From NCBI GenBank assembly GCA_002422425.1, contig DIVG01000036.1:1-30844 (forward strand): a DNA stretch of 30,844 nucleotides, in the 5' to 3' direction. Shown piece by piece: positions 23,985 to 30,844 of this stretch. Position 1 is the stretch's first letter, and the number at the start of each line of letters is the position of its first letter. The translations under genes and the position numbers were made by a program. The notes under the pieces were generated by a model. The model worked only from the letters and a program-made list of their open reading frames with translations, did no database searches and was not told the origin of the DNA. This DNA comes from Akkermansiaceae bacterium UBA6138 (GTDB taxonomy: Bacteria; Verrucomicrobiota; Verrucomicrobiia; Verrucomicrobiales; DEV007).

Positions 23985-25403
23985 ATGAGTCTCGGCCTTC
24001 AGCGCCAGTCGAGGCATCTGCGCTGGGCGGGATTCCTCTTTCTCGCGGATTTCCTGCTCGTCTGGGTATCCTTTCTTCTGGGGATCTGGGTTCGTTTTGA
24101 TGCCTTCTCCGTACAAAAACTGGTCGATTACGGGCCGGGAGTCGGACTCGCTTCGATCATCCTTCCCTCGATCCTCTACATTGGCGGCCTCTATTCCCCA
24201 AGGCACCTGCCGAACGACTGGCTGAGTCACACCCGCTGGCTTCTCGTCGGCATCCTCGCGGTCATCGCGACGGTCCTCGCGACCGGTTCGATCGTCTTCG
24301 CTTCGCGGGTCGGTCGCGGGGTCCTCCTCGCCTCCCTCCTTATCTTTATTCCGCTGCTGGCACTGCGGCACTGGGTCGTGATGCGGCGGCGCCATCAGCG
24401 CATGCACTCCCTCCTTTGCCTCGTCACGAGCGAGGCGGACGAACGGGCCGCGGCAAAACTTTACGAGTTCTGGGGGGCCCGGGCGAAGACCTTCGGCATC
24501 GTTCTCGGACGAGGGTATCAGGCCACCTCGGCGCTTCCGGTGATGGGCGGGATCGACGAGCTCGCGGCGGCCGCCGAACCGGGTTCTTTTGATATCGTCC
24601 TCGTTCGCGACAGCCATTTTCAGGACCCCGCGACAGCCCTCTTCCTGCGGGGTTTGCGCTACGAAGGGGCCGAGATCCTCCCGCTTTCCGATGCCTGCGA
24701 GGACCTTTACCACGCGGTTCCCCTCGAGGTTATCAGTGATGCCTGGCTTTTCCGGGCTTCGACCCAGTCGCAGCTCTTTTACATCCGCAAGCTCAAGCGG
24801 TTCTCCGACGTTGTCCTTGCCTCCCTTTTCCTTGTTTTACTGGCCCCGTTTCTCGGTTTCGGGATGCTCCTCGTGAGATTCTCTTCGCCCGGCCCGCTGA
24901 TTTTTCGTCAGAGCCGGGCCGGCCGCCTCGGCCGCCCCATCACCGTGTTAAAGCTCCGCACCATGCACGTGAGAGGCGGCGAAGGAACCGGAAAATGGGC
25001 CAATGAGGAGGGGGATCGCATCTTTCCGTGCGGGCGGTTTCTGCGCACCTTTCGCATCGACGAGATTCCCCAGCTGATCAACGTCCTGCAGGGAGAGATG
25101 TCTTTCGTCGGACCGCGACCGGAGCAGGTATCCATCGTGGAAGAGCTCTCGGCGCAGATCCCTTTTTATCGCGAGCGCCTCCTCATCCAGCCGGGAATCA
25201 CCGGCTGGGCGCAGGTCAACTACCCCTATGGCGCCTCGGTTGAGGACGCGGCGCGCAAGCTGGAGTATGACCTCTACTACATGAAGCACATGGGGATCTT
25301 CCTCGACTTTTTTATCCTCCTCGAGACCGTCAAGATTATCCTCACCGGCGGGCGGCGCGAGGGGGACCGCGATTATCTTGAGTTCCGCGAAGACCTCACG
25401 TGA
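23985..25403 (+). CDS. WbaP-like polyprenyl-phosphate sugar-phosphate transferase
   Basis: This 472-residue protein has about four N-terminal membrane helices, a middle CoA-binding-like soluble domain, a fifth helix near 270-290 and the C-terminal bacterial sugar transferase domain. Core motifs are KRFSDVVLASLFLV, FRQSRAGRLGRPITVLKLRTM, RIDEIPQLINVLQGEMSFVG, GPRP and QPGITGWAQVNYPYG. These enzymes transfer a sugar-1-phosphate to undecaprenyl phosphate, the first step of repeat-unit assembly at the inner membrane. Which sugar is used cannot be read. It is the last gene of the plus-strand run and converges on the Wzc-like gene. The stop is followed directly by a small GGGGC/GCCCC stem (25404-25416). 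Confidence 0.9.
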   Translation: MSLGLQRQSRHLRWAGFLFLADFLLVWVSFLLGIWVRFDAFSVQKLVDYGPGVGLASIILPSILYIGGLYSPRHLPNDWLSHTRWLLVGILAVIATVLATGSIVFASRVGRGVLLASLLIFIPLLALRHWVVMRRRHQRMHSLLCLVTSEADERAAAKLYEFWGARAKTFGIVLGRGYQATSALPVMGGIDELAAAAEPGSFDIVLVRDSHFQDPATALFLRGLRYEGAEILPLSDACEDLYHAVPLEVISDAWLFRASTQSQLFYIRKLKRFSDVVLASLFLVLLAPFLGFGMLLVRFSSPGPLIFRQSRAGRLGRPITVLKLRTMHVRGGEGTGKWANEEGDRIFPCGRFLRTFRIDEIPQLINVLQGEMSFVGPRPEQVSIVEELSAQIPFYRERLLIQPGITGWAQVNYPYGASVEDAARKLEYDLYYMKHMGIFLDFFILLETVKIILTGGRREGDRDYLEFREDLT

Positions 25404-25534
25404 GGGGCGTTGCCCCGCGAGGCGGAACGAGAGGACAGTCCTGAACCTCTCCCGGAGATGAGAAAGGGGAAATACGCGACCCGCTCCCGTGAGAGGCCCG
25501 ATCTTTCGGCCCCTCCTCTCGGCGCGCGGGTGCT

Positions 25535-27808
25535 TCACCCCCTTTGCCAGGGCGCTAAGGGGTCTTCCGGATGCGAAGGCGGATTGGAATGTCCGCTCGT
25601 CTCCGGAGGATCCCCTTCAAACTGGTCGTAATACGGAGCCGAGTAGTAATAATACTGGTAGTAGTTGCCGACCTTCGTGAGATCAACGCCGTTGAGGACA
25701 AACCCGAAGAAGTGGGCCCCCGTCTTGCGCAGCACCGTGACGGCATCGCGCACGTCCTTCATCGAGGTTTTTTCCGAACGCACCACGAGGACGACCCCGT
25801 CGGCGAGCCGCTGGAGAGACGCCGACTCGCTCAGCCCGAGAGTCGGGGGGCAGTCGAGAATGATGCGGTCGTAGCGGGTCCGCCAGTATTTGACCAGTTT
25901 GAAAAATCCCTCCTGGCAGAGCAGCTCGGTCGCGCCCGGAATGATCGGGCCGCGCGGAATCGCCTCGAAGCCCTTCTGCCCCGTCGGGAGGGTCGCCTTT
26001 TCCGGCGTCACCTGGCCGATGAGCATTCGCGACATGCCCTCTCCGTTGTCGAGGTTGAGGAGCACGTGCTGGCGCCCCCGGCGAAGGTCGCAATCGACGA
26101 GGAGAACCTTCTCTCCCATCGAATGGTAAGCCCAGGCGAGGTTCGCGCCCTGGGTAGTTTTGCCCTCCTGGGGGCGCGCGCTCGTGATGAGGATCACCTG
26201 CGAGGCGATCCCCTCGAACTTCGAATCGAGGCCGATGTTCGCACGAATCACGCGGAAACACTCGAGCAGGTAATTGGGAACCGTCGCCCCCTGGGCGGGA
26301 GAGCGGTGCACCGACTCAAGGAAATCCGGGTCGGTCAGGGGGACGATGCCGATCCCCTTGAGGCCGATGTAGTCCTCGAGCTGGCTCAGGGACGACGCCG
26401 AGGTGTCGAGGAGGTTGAGGACGGTGGGAATGCCGATCGCGCCGGCGAGACCGAGGAGGAGTGAGAGGGTCACGAGCTTCCGTTTGTTCGGGGAGACGGG
26501 CACTTTGTCCCGCAGGCTCGTGTGGCCCTTGAAGCGGAGCTGCATCGAATCGAAGTCCTCGGTGAAGGTAGCGACCGCCAACTTCTCGGCAAGGCGCTCG
26601 CGGGCCTTGTCCCACATGACCTGGGCCTGCTCTATCGTGGTATATTCCATCGAGGTCCGTCCAACGAGTTCGGTGACTTCCTGATACTCGGGGATGCGCC
26701 GCTCCAGTTCAGCCAGCTTCCCGGTGAGTCCCCGGTAGTCGAGTTCGAACTTTTCACGCAGCACCCGCATTTCGGTCTGGAGCGAGCGTTTTACGTTTTC
26801 GAGGCGCTCGTTCAGCGCCTTCATGCGGGGATGTTCGGGAAGGAGGATCGCCGACAACTCTTCCCCCTGGTTTTCGAGGGAACGTTGCTCCCGTTCAAGA
26901 TCCCGCCATGGTTCGAGCACCTCGACATTCGCTGGTGTCACCACCTGGATGCCGGGAGCGGCGGCCGGAGCGACACCGGTGCGACTCCCGCCGAGGGGGC
27001 GGCTGATGATATTGCCGACAGCCACCTCGGCTTCGTTTTCAAAATCGGAGAGCAGGGAGAGGATCGTGATGGTGTGATCGGCGCTCTCATCGCGCTCGTA
27101 GCTTTCGAGATTTTTCCGCAGGGCGTCCATCCGCGTGAGACGTTCCCGGGTCTCGACGAGCTGCTTGGGGATTTGGAGAAGGTTCTGCTGCTCGATCGTG
27201 ATCTCGGTGAATTTCTGGTCCCGCTCCATTGAGGTCATGGAGTCGACATTCTCCGCGACCTTCTTTTCGAGCTCCGTCAGTTGGAGCTGGTAGCGATCGA
27301 GCGCGTCGTCGCGGAACTCCTTCCAACCGGCATCCTGGATTTCCTGAAAGGCTTCGACCAGAGCCGGGGCGAAACTCCTCACCACCTCGGGCGTGTAGGC
27401 CATCACGGAAATTTCGAGATGCCGCACATCCACGGCTGAAACGGTCACTTTCGGAACCTGTTCAAGGAGGGCTTCAAAGGTCGCCTCGTCCCCGACGAGC
27501 CCGAGTTTTTTGCCTGCCGCGATCAGCACCTGCTGCGACTGGAGCCGTCCGATAAGGGCCCGGTTGACCCCGGCGGACACCGATGTTTCGGGGAGTTCCG
27601 CGTTGCGCACCGGATTGCCGTAGGACTGGAAAAAAACGAGCGAGCGCGCCTGATAGAGAGGCGTCGCGTAGAGGAAGTATCCCATGCCCGCGAGCAGGGC
27701 CATCGCGAGGATGATGACCATCAGACGGAAATGCTTCACGTAGGAAAAGGCCTGCGCGATGATTTTGACGGGGTCAAACGGCGTCTGGGGGCGAGGGGCG
27801 GAGTCCAT
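25535..27808 (-). CDS. Wzc-like tyrosine autokinase and chain-length protein
   Basis: This 757-residue protein fuses a Wzz/GumC part to a BY-kinase. The first membrane helix is near residues 30-50, long coiled-coil stretches cover about 170-400, and the second helix is near 450-470. The cytoplasmic kinase shows Walker A SARPQEGKTTQ (about 545), Walker A' VLLVDCDLRRG (about 566) and Walker B RIILDCPP (about 650). The C-terminus has a tyrosine cluster YYQYYYYSAPYY (about 716-728), the usual autophosphorylation site. Wzc proteins cycle between phosphorylation states to drive polymerisation and export together with Wza and a polymerase, and usually need a Wzb phosphatase, which is not in the window. 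It is last in the minus-strand run after the PLDc_N-like gene, 43 bp away. Confidence 0.92.
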   Translation of the reverse strand: MDSAPRPQTPFDPVKIIAQAFSYVKHFRLMVIILAMALLAGMGYFLYATPLYQARSLVFFQSYGNPVRNAELPETSVSAGVNRALIGRLQSQQVLIAAGKKLGLVGDEATFEALLEQVPKVTVSAVDVRHLEISVMAYTPEVVRSFAPALVEAFQEIQDAGWKEFRDDALDRYQLQLTELEKKVAENVDSMTSMERDQKFTEITIEQQNLLQIPKQLVETRERLTRMDALRKNLESYERDESADHTITILSLLSDFENEAEVAVGNIISRPLGGSRTGVAPAAAPGIQVVTPANVEVLEPWRDLEREQRSLENQGEELSAILLPEHPRMKALNERLENVKRSLQTEMRVLREKFELDYRGLTGKLAELERRIPEYQEVTELVGRTSMEYTTIEQAQVMWDKARERLAEKLAVATFTEDFDSMQLRFKGHTSLRDKVPVSPNKRKLVTLSLLLGLAGAIGIPTVLNLLDTSASSLSQLEDYIGLKGIGIVPLTDPDFLESVHRSPAQGATVPNYLLECFRVIRANIGLDSKFEGIASQVILITSARPQEGKTTQGANLAWAYHSMGEKVLLVDCDLRRGRQHVLLNLDNGEGMSRMLIGQVTPEKATLPTGQKGFEAIPRGPIIPGATELLCQEGFFKLVKYWRTRYDRIILDCPPTLGLSESASLQRLADGVVLVVRSEKTSMKDVRDAVTVLRKTGAHFFGFVLNGVDLTKVGNYYQYYYYSAPYYDQFEGDPPETSGHSNPPSHPEDPLAPWQRG

Positions 27809-27851
27809 GGAGGGGAGGAGGCGGAAAGAGGGAAGGCGGGAGCCGGGCCCC

Positions 27852-28142
27852 TCAGCGGGGAGCCACCTTGTTAGCGGTCCTCGAGGGGGCGAAGAAGGGT
27901 TTCAAAAATCCCCAGTCGCCCTTGATGAGACAACGAACCGCGTAGCAGCTCAGCCCGGCAAGGGGAACCCCCAGTATGAACAGGAACCAGAGGACCTTTG
28001 CCTTCGTCGGGACGTCGAGGCGGCGGAGGCTGGAGAAGGCGGCGAGGAGGAGGAGGAGCCAGACCGATCCCAGCCCCCAGTAAATCGCGGGGTGCTCGGA
28101 AACAACGTCGAGGGTGAGGAATCGAATGACGACCTGGAGCAT
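27852..28142 (-). CDS. Small PLDc_N-like membrane protein
   Basis: This 96-residue protein has two membrane helices (about 18-37 and 48-70) joined by a short basic loop, RRLDVPTKAKVLWFLFILGVP. This matches the PLDc_N (cardiolipin-synthase N-terminal) two-helix unit, which also occurs alone. There is no phospholipase D HKD catalytic domain, so it is not an enzyme by itself. The ATG at 28142 is chosen; a longer frame to 28244 adds a basic segment with no helix. Position between the polymerase-like and Wzc-like genes suggests it helps the export machine in the membrane, but function is unknown. Confidence 0.65.
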   Translation of the reverse strand: MLQVVIRFLTLDVVSEHPAIYWGLGSVWLLLLLAAFSSLRRLDVPTKAKVLWFLFILGVPLAGLSCYAVRCLIKGDWGFLKPFFAPSRTANKVAPR

Positions 28143-28245
28143 GGAGAGCCGAGGAAAGGGGCGCACGGCCCGGTAAAAAATCTGACGCGGATCATCCGAC
28201 CGCCGGGACCCCCGAAACGGTAAGGCACCCGTGACAGGCCGCAAA

Positions 28246-28265
28246 CGAAAAGGCGTTGCTTTTCG
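28246..28265. other. Hairpin between the polymerase-like and PLDc_N-like genes
   Basis: CGAAAAG (28246-28252) and CTTTTCG (28259-28265) form a perfect 7-bp stem with a GCGTTG loop in the 219-bp spacer of the minus-strand run. No T-tract follows. It may be a processing or stability site. Nothing else in this spacer is supported. Confidence 0.3.
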
Positions 28266-28361
28266 AAAGAAGGGGGCGCGCGAAGCCGCGAAAAAGGGAA
28301 GGGCGACGGGGCTTTACCGATGCCGGGAGCGGGCCGGTGAGAGCGGGCGGAGGGACCCGCC

Positions 28362-29801
28362 TCAGAGATTTTTGAGGATGTAGTCCCACATCACGAGCGT
28401 GAGCCAGGTCAGGGCGAACGAGGTCGCGAAGTCGAAGAGGCCGAAGCGGTTCCAGAGCGGTTTGCGGGAGAGCAGGGAGACCGGCACGGGCTTGAAAGCC
28501 GGCGTTTCGCGGGGGCGCCACGCTTCTTTGATCGTTCCGAGGGACCGGCGGACGAGGTCGGCGGATTTTGGCGCCGCGCTCACAGGCGGCCCTTCCGCGG
28601 CGAGAGCGGGGCTCTCCGCCTTCGCGAGGGCCTCGAGTTCATCGGCTTTTCGCAAGCGGTGCAGGGCCGCCGTCGCGGCGATGAGGAGGAAATATTCGGT
28701 GTGGTATTCCCGGTTGATCATCCAGCCCGAGACGATATTGCCAAACAGAAAGATGAGGAGGACGCGGCGACATCGTTCCTGCCCGGTGTCGGCCGATTTG
28801 AAAAAGAGCACGGTGTGAAGGGCGCACCAGAGGGCCGCGAAGTAGAGGAAGAGCCCGTAGCGACCGAGATCGGCGGCCACCTGGACGTAGCTGGAGTGGG
28901 TCGCTTTCGGGACGATGAGGGTGCGGTTCCCCTCGCGCCACGGAATCATCGCGTGGAATTTCCTCCAGCCTTCCCCGTTGGCCTTGGTGTCAGCGACCGT
29001 CTTCGCCATTTCCCAGGCGAGGAGACGGCCCTGGACGCCTTCGTCGGCGCGGAGGTTCCCCATCTCGCTCATTCGGGGGAGGAAACTGAGGGCGGAAACG
29101 CCGACCGTGAGGGTCGCGGCGACCGCGATGACCTGGAACCAGCGCGGGCGGCCGAGAATGAGGGCGATCACGAGGAGGGCCGCCCCGACGACATAGCCGC
29201 CCTTTGACTGGGTCAACCAGGCGCAGTAAAAAACGACCGCGGCAAAGAGCGGGAAAACCACGCTTCGTCCCGTGAGGCTCCCTTTCCAGAAGAAAAGAAC
29301 GTAGCTGGCGGGTAGGGCCGCCACGATGCTGTGGGCGAGGGCGTTGGGGTTGTTGTGCAACCAGGTGCCGAGAGAGAGCCGCCCCATCTGAGTGTATCTC
29401 AAGTCCTGCGCTCCAGTCAGGTCGATCCCCACGGTGCTGAGGACTCCGAGGAGGGCGAGGCCGAAGAGGAGCCCGTTCCAGACCACGAGATAGCGGCTGA
29501 GCCGGTCCCAGCTGTTGACCGACTGGACGGTGAGGGCGTAGAAGGCGAGGAAGGGGAGCAAGCCCATGATCGAGCCCCCCCCGAAAAAGAGGATGTAGCC
29601 GAGGTAGGCGAACATGGCCCAGTCGTGCGGGGTTCGCGCGAAGCCCGGCAACGGGGAGGGGCGCGAGCGGCCCGCGACGAGGGCGAGGATCCAGAAGGCG
29701 ACGAGAGGGCGAATGATTTCGAGGCCGGCCATCCCCGGGACCCAGTCCTGAGGACGCAGGTAGTAGAGGACAAGAAAGAGGATGGCGAAAAAAAACTCCA
29801 T
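28362..29801 (-). CDS. O-antigen ligase/polymerase-like membrane protein (Wzy/WaaL type)
   Basis: This 479-residue protein has about ten to twelve membrane helices and the large polar loop typical of the Wzy_C/O-antigen ligase family. Loop landmarks are GTWLHNNPNALAHSIVAALP, WLTQSKGGYVVGAALL (the SxG region), and KATHSSYVQVAADLGRYGLFLYF (the H-S-x-Y-x-x-x-x-x-x-G pattern that carries the ligase histidine). These enzymes join polyprenyl-linked repeat units into chains or move them onto an acceptor. The ATG at 29801 gives MEFFFAILFLVLYYLRPQDW, a natural first helix; the longer frame to 30074 is rejected. A final helix follows a roughly 90-residue cytoplasmic stretch, an unusual tail. It heads the minus-strand run that continues to the PLDc_N-like and Wzc-like genes. 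Confidence 0.87.
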   Translation of the reverse strand: MEFFFAILFLVLYYLRPQDWVPGMAGLEIIRPLVAFWILALVAGRSRPSPLPGFARTPHDWAMFAYLGYILFFGGGSIMGLLPFLAFYALTVQSVNSWDRLSRYLVVWNGLLFGLALLGVLSTVGIDLTGAQDLRYTQMGRLSLGTWLHNNPNALAHSIVAALPASYVLFFWKGSLTGRSVVFPLFAAVVFYCAWLTQSKGGYVVGAALLVIALILGRPRWFQVIAVAATLTVGVSALSFLPRMSEMGNLRADEGVQGRLLAWEMAKTVADTKANGEGWRKFHAMIPWREGNRTLIVPKATHSSYVQVAADLGRYGLFLYFAALWCALHTVLFFKSADTGQERCRRVLLIFLFGNIVSGWMINREYHTEYFLLIAATAALHRLRKADELEALAKAESPALAAEGPPVSAAPKSADLVRRSLGTIKEAWRPRETPAFKPVPVSLLSRKPLWNRFGLFDFATSFALTWLTLVMWDYILKNL

Positions 29802-30061
29802 GCGGAGGCGGCGGCGACCCGGCGAACGGAAGAGTCTACTCCTTTCACCCTTCTCCGCAAGGACGCCGGCTTCCCCTTTTCCCCGGGCGAGAGAAGCGAC
29901 TGCCATCTCGTGGCCTCCGGCAGGCAACCCGCCGAGGCGGAAAATCGGCAGATCAACGGTCTCCCGGCCTTCGTTTCCGCCGGCGGCGATTAGCCCCTTT
30001 TTACTTGACTTTGCGCCCCGCACGAGAGAGGAGAAGGGTGTCGGGCAACCGGCACTTTTTG

Positions 30062-30844
30062 ATGGCCGTATCACCTGACAGACTGGCTGCCATCACCGGC
30101 GCCGAGGGTTTCATTGGAAGCCACCTCGTGGAAAAAATGGTTTCCGAAGGGTGGCGGGTGCGCGCGATGGCCTGCTACAATTCCTTCGGGCACCGCGGCT
30201 GGCTCGACCAGCTCTCTGCCGGGGTCCTCGAGCGGGTTGAGATCGTTCCCGGTGACGTGCGGGATCCTCGTTGTGTGCGGGCCCTGGTCGAGGGAGCCGA
30301 TCTCGTGATGCACCTTGCCGCGCTCATCGGCATTCCCTACAGCTACAGCGCCCCGGAAAGTTATCTCGAGACAAACCTTCGCGGCACCCTCAACGTCCTC
30401 GAAGCCGTCCGCGACGCGGGGACTCCGCGGCTTCTCGTTACTTCCACCTCGGAGGTTTACGGGACGGCGCGTTATGTTCCGATCGATGAGCAACACCCCC
30501 ACCAGGGGCAGTCGCCCTACGCCGCGAGCAAGATCGGGGCGGACCGTTTTGCGGAGAGTTACTTCCGCAGTTTCAATGTCCCGGTCACGATCGTGCGTCC
30601 CTTCAACACCTTCGGGCCGAGGCAGTCGGCCCGGGCGGTGATCCCCGCGATCATCACCCAGCTGCTCGGGGGCAGCCGGGAAATCCGTCTCGGTTCGCTC
30701 ACCCCGACCCGGGACCTCGTCTTCGTCAAAGACACCGCCGAAGGCTTTTACCGGATCGCCCTGGCCGACGGGGTTGAGGGCGAGGAGATCAACATCGCCA
30801 CCGGAGTCGAGATTTCCGTGGGCGACCTCGCGCAGACCCTCCTT
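30062..30844 (+). CDS. LegB-like NAD-dependent 4,6-dehydratase (extended SDR), N-terminal part
   Basis: The frame is open to the last base; 261 residues are visible and the C-terminus lies outside. The NAD-binding GAEGFIGSH is at 13-21, a TSTSEVYG catalytic Thr/Ser region is near 125, YAASK has the catalytic Y152 and K156, and VRPFNTFGPRQSARAVIP follows. The wording of the whole chain (YNSFGHRGWLD, LAALIGIPYSY, LGSLTPTRDLVFV, INIATG) resembles NAD-dependent 4,6-dehydratases of the LegB type, which make 4-keto-6-deoxy nucleotide sugars on the route to legionaminic acid and related nonulosonic acids. This is recognition by eye. The gene is divergent from the polymerase-like gene and would supply a sugar for the same polysaccharide. 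Confidence 0.82.
   Translation, partial: MAVSPDRLAAITGAEGFIGSHLVEKMVSEGWRVRAMACYNSFGHRGWLDQLSAGVLERVEIVPGDVRDPRCVRALVEGADLVMHLAALIGIPYSYSAPESYLETNLRGTLNVLEAVRDAGTPRLLVTSTSEVYGTARYVPIDEQHPHQGQSPYAASKIGADRFAESYFRSFNVPVTIVRPFNTFGPRQSARAVIPAIITQLLGGSREIRLGSLTPTRDLVFVKDTAEGFYRIALADGVEGEEINIATGVEISVGDLAQTLL

Noticed and set aside
25491..25520. GAGAGG/CCTCTC inverted repeat as a bidirectional terminator between the WbaP-like and Wzc-like genes.
   Set aside because: Pairing is interrupted, the inner stem is only four bases, and no T-tract follows on either strand.
30005..30033. TTGACT as a -35 box for the LegB-like gene.
   Set aside because: No acceptable -10 hexamer lies 16-19 bases downstream; the sequence there is purine-rich and lacks TATAAT-like bases.

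Overview
The window is GC-rich bacterial chromosome. It carries about 26 protein-coding genes and no rRNA, tRNA or CRISPR array that I could find. The best guess is a member of the Verrucomicrobiota or a close PVC relative. The reasons are paired secreted sialidase-family (BNR) proteins, intergenic GTAGC-type palindromic repeats, a surface polysaccharide locus with an O-antigen-ligase-like protein, and starts that almost never have a Shine-Dalgarno sequence. This placement is an inference; no marker gene is present.

Region 1 (1-5934) looks catabolic. It holds the 3' part of one BNR/sialidase-like gene, a VapBC-type toxin-antitoxin pair on the minus strand, a BASS-type sodium-coupled transporter overlapping an APH-fold kinase, an HpcH/HpaI aldolase, and a second BNR/sialidase-like gene that is clearly paralogous to the first. 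Two palindromic, GTAGC-bearing intergenic stretches follow the stop codons of the first BNR gene and the kinase gene.

Region 2 (5983-12283) has a minus-strand pair (GT4 glycosyltransferase and GtrA-like flippase). Divergent from it run a TIM-barrel isomerase/epimerase, a class B penicillin-binding protein (PBP2-like) and an AlgD-type nucleotide-sugar dehydrogenase.

Region 3 (12291-19893) is a set of glycan-related genes in mixed orientation: a divergent polysaccharide-deacetylase-like protein, two GT2 glycosyltransferases facing away from each other across a strong inverted repeat, a methyltransferase, a GT39-type membrane glycosyltransferase, a membrane-anchored EEP-fold enzyme, and a 77-residue protein with a type IV prepilin cleavage motif.

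Region 4 (19894-30844) is an exopolysaccharide/capsule assembly and export locus. A 536-bp regulatory gap leads into an outer-membrane barrel, an unrecognised secreted protein, a Wza-like lipoprotein and a WbaP-like initiating sugar transferase. Facing them on the minus strand are an O-antigen ligase/polymerase-like protein, a small PLDc_N-like membrane protein and a Wzc-like tyrosine autokinase. A LegB-like 4,6-dehydratase runs off the right edge. Together these would make the nucleotide sugar, start the lipid-linked unit, polymerise it and export it. The glycosyltransferases of region 3 may supply the chain.

The most unusual items are the minimal pilin-like gene, the 536-bp gap with a terminator that follows no plus-strand gene, the unrecognised secreted protein in the export operon, the palindromic intergenic element, and the twin BNR genes around an aldolase/transporter/kinase group.
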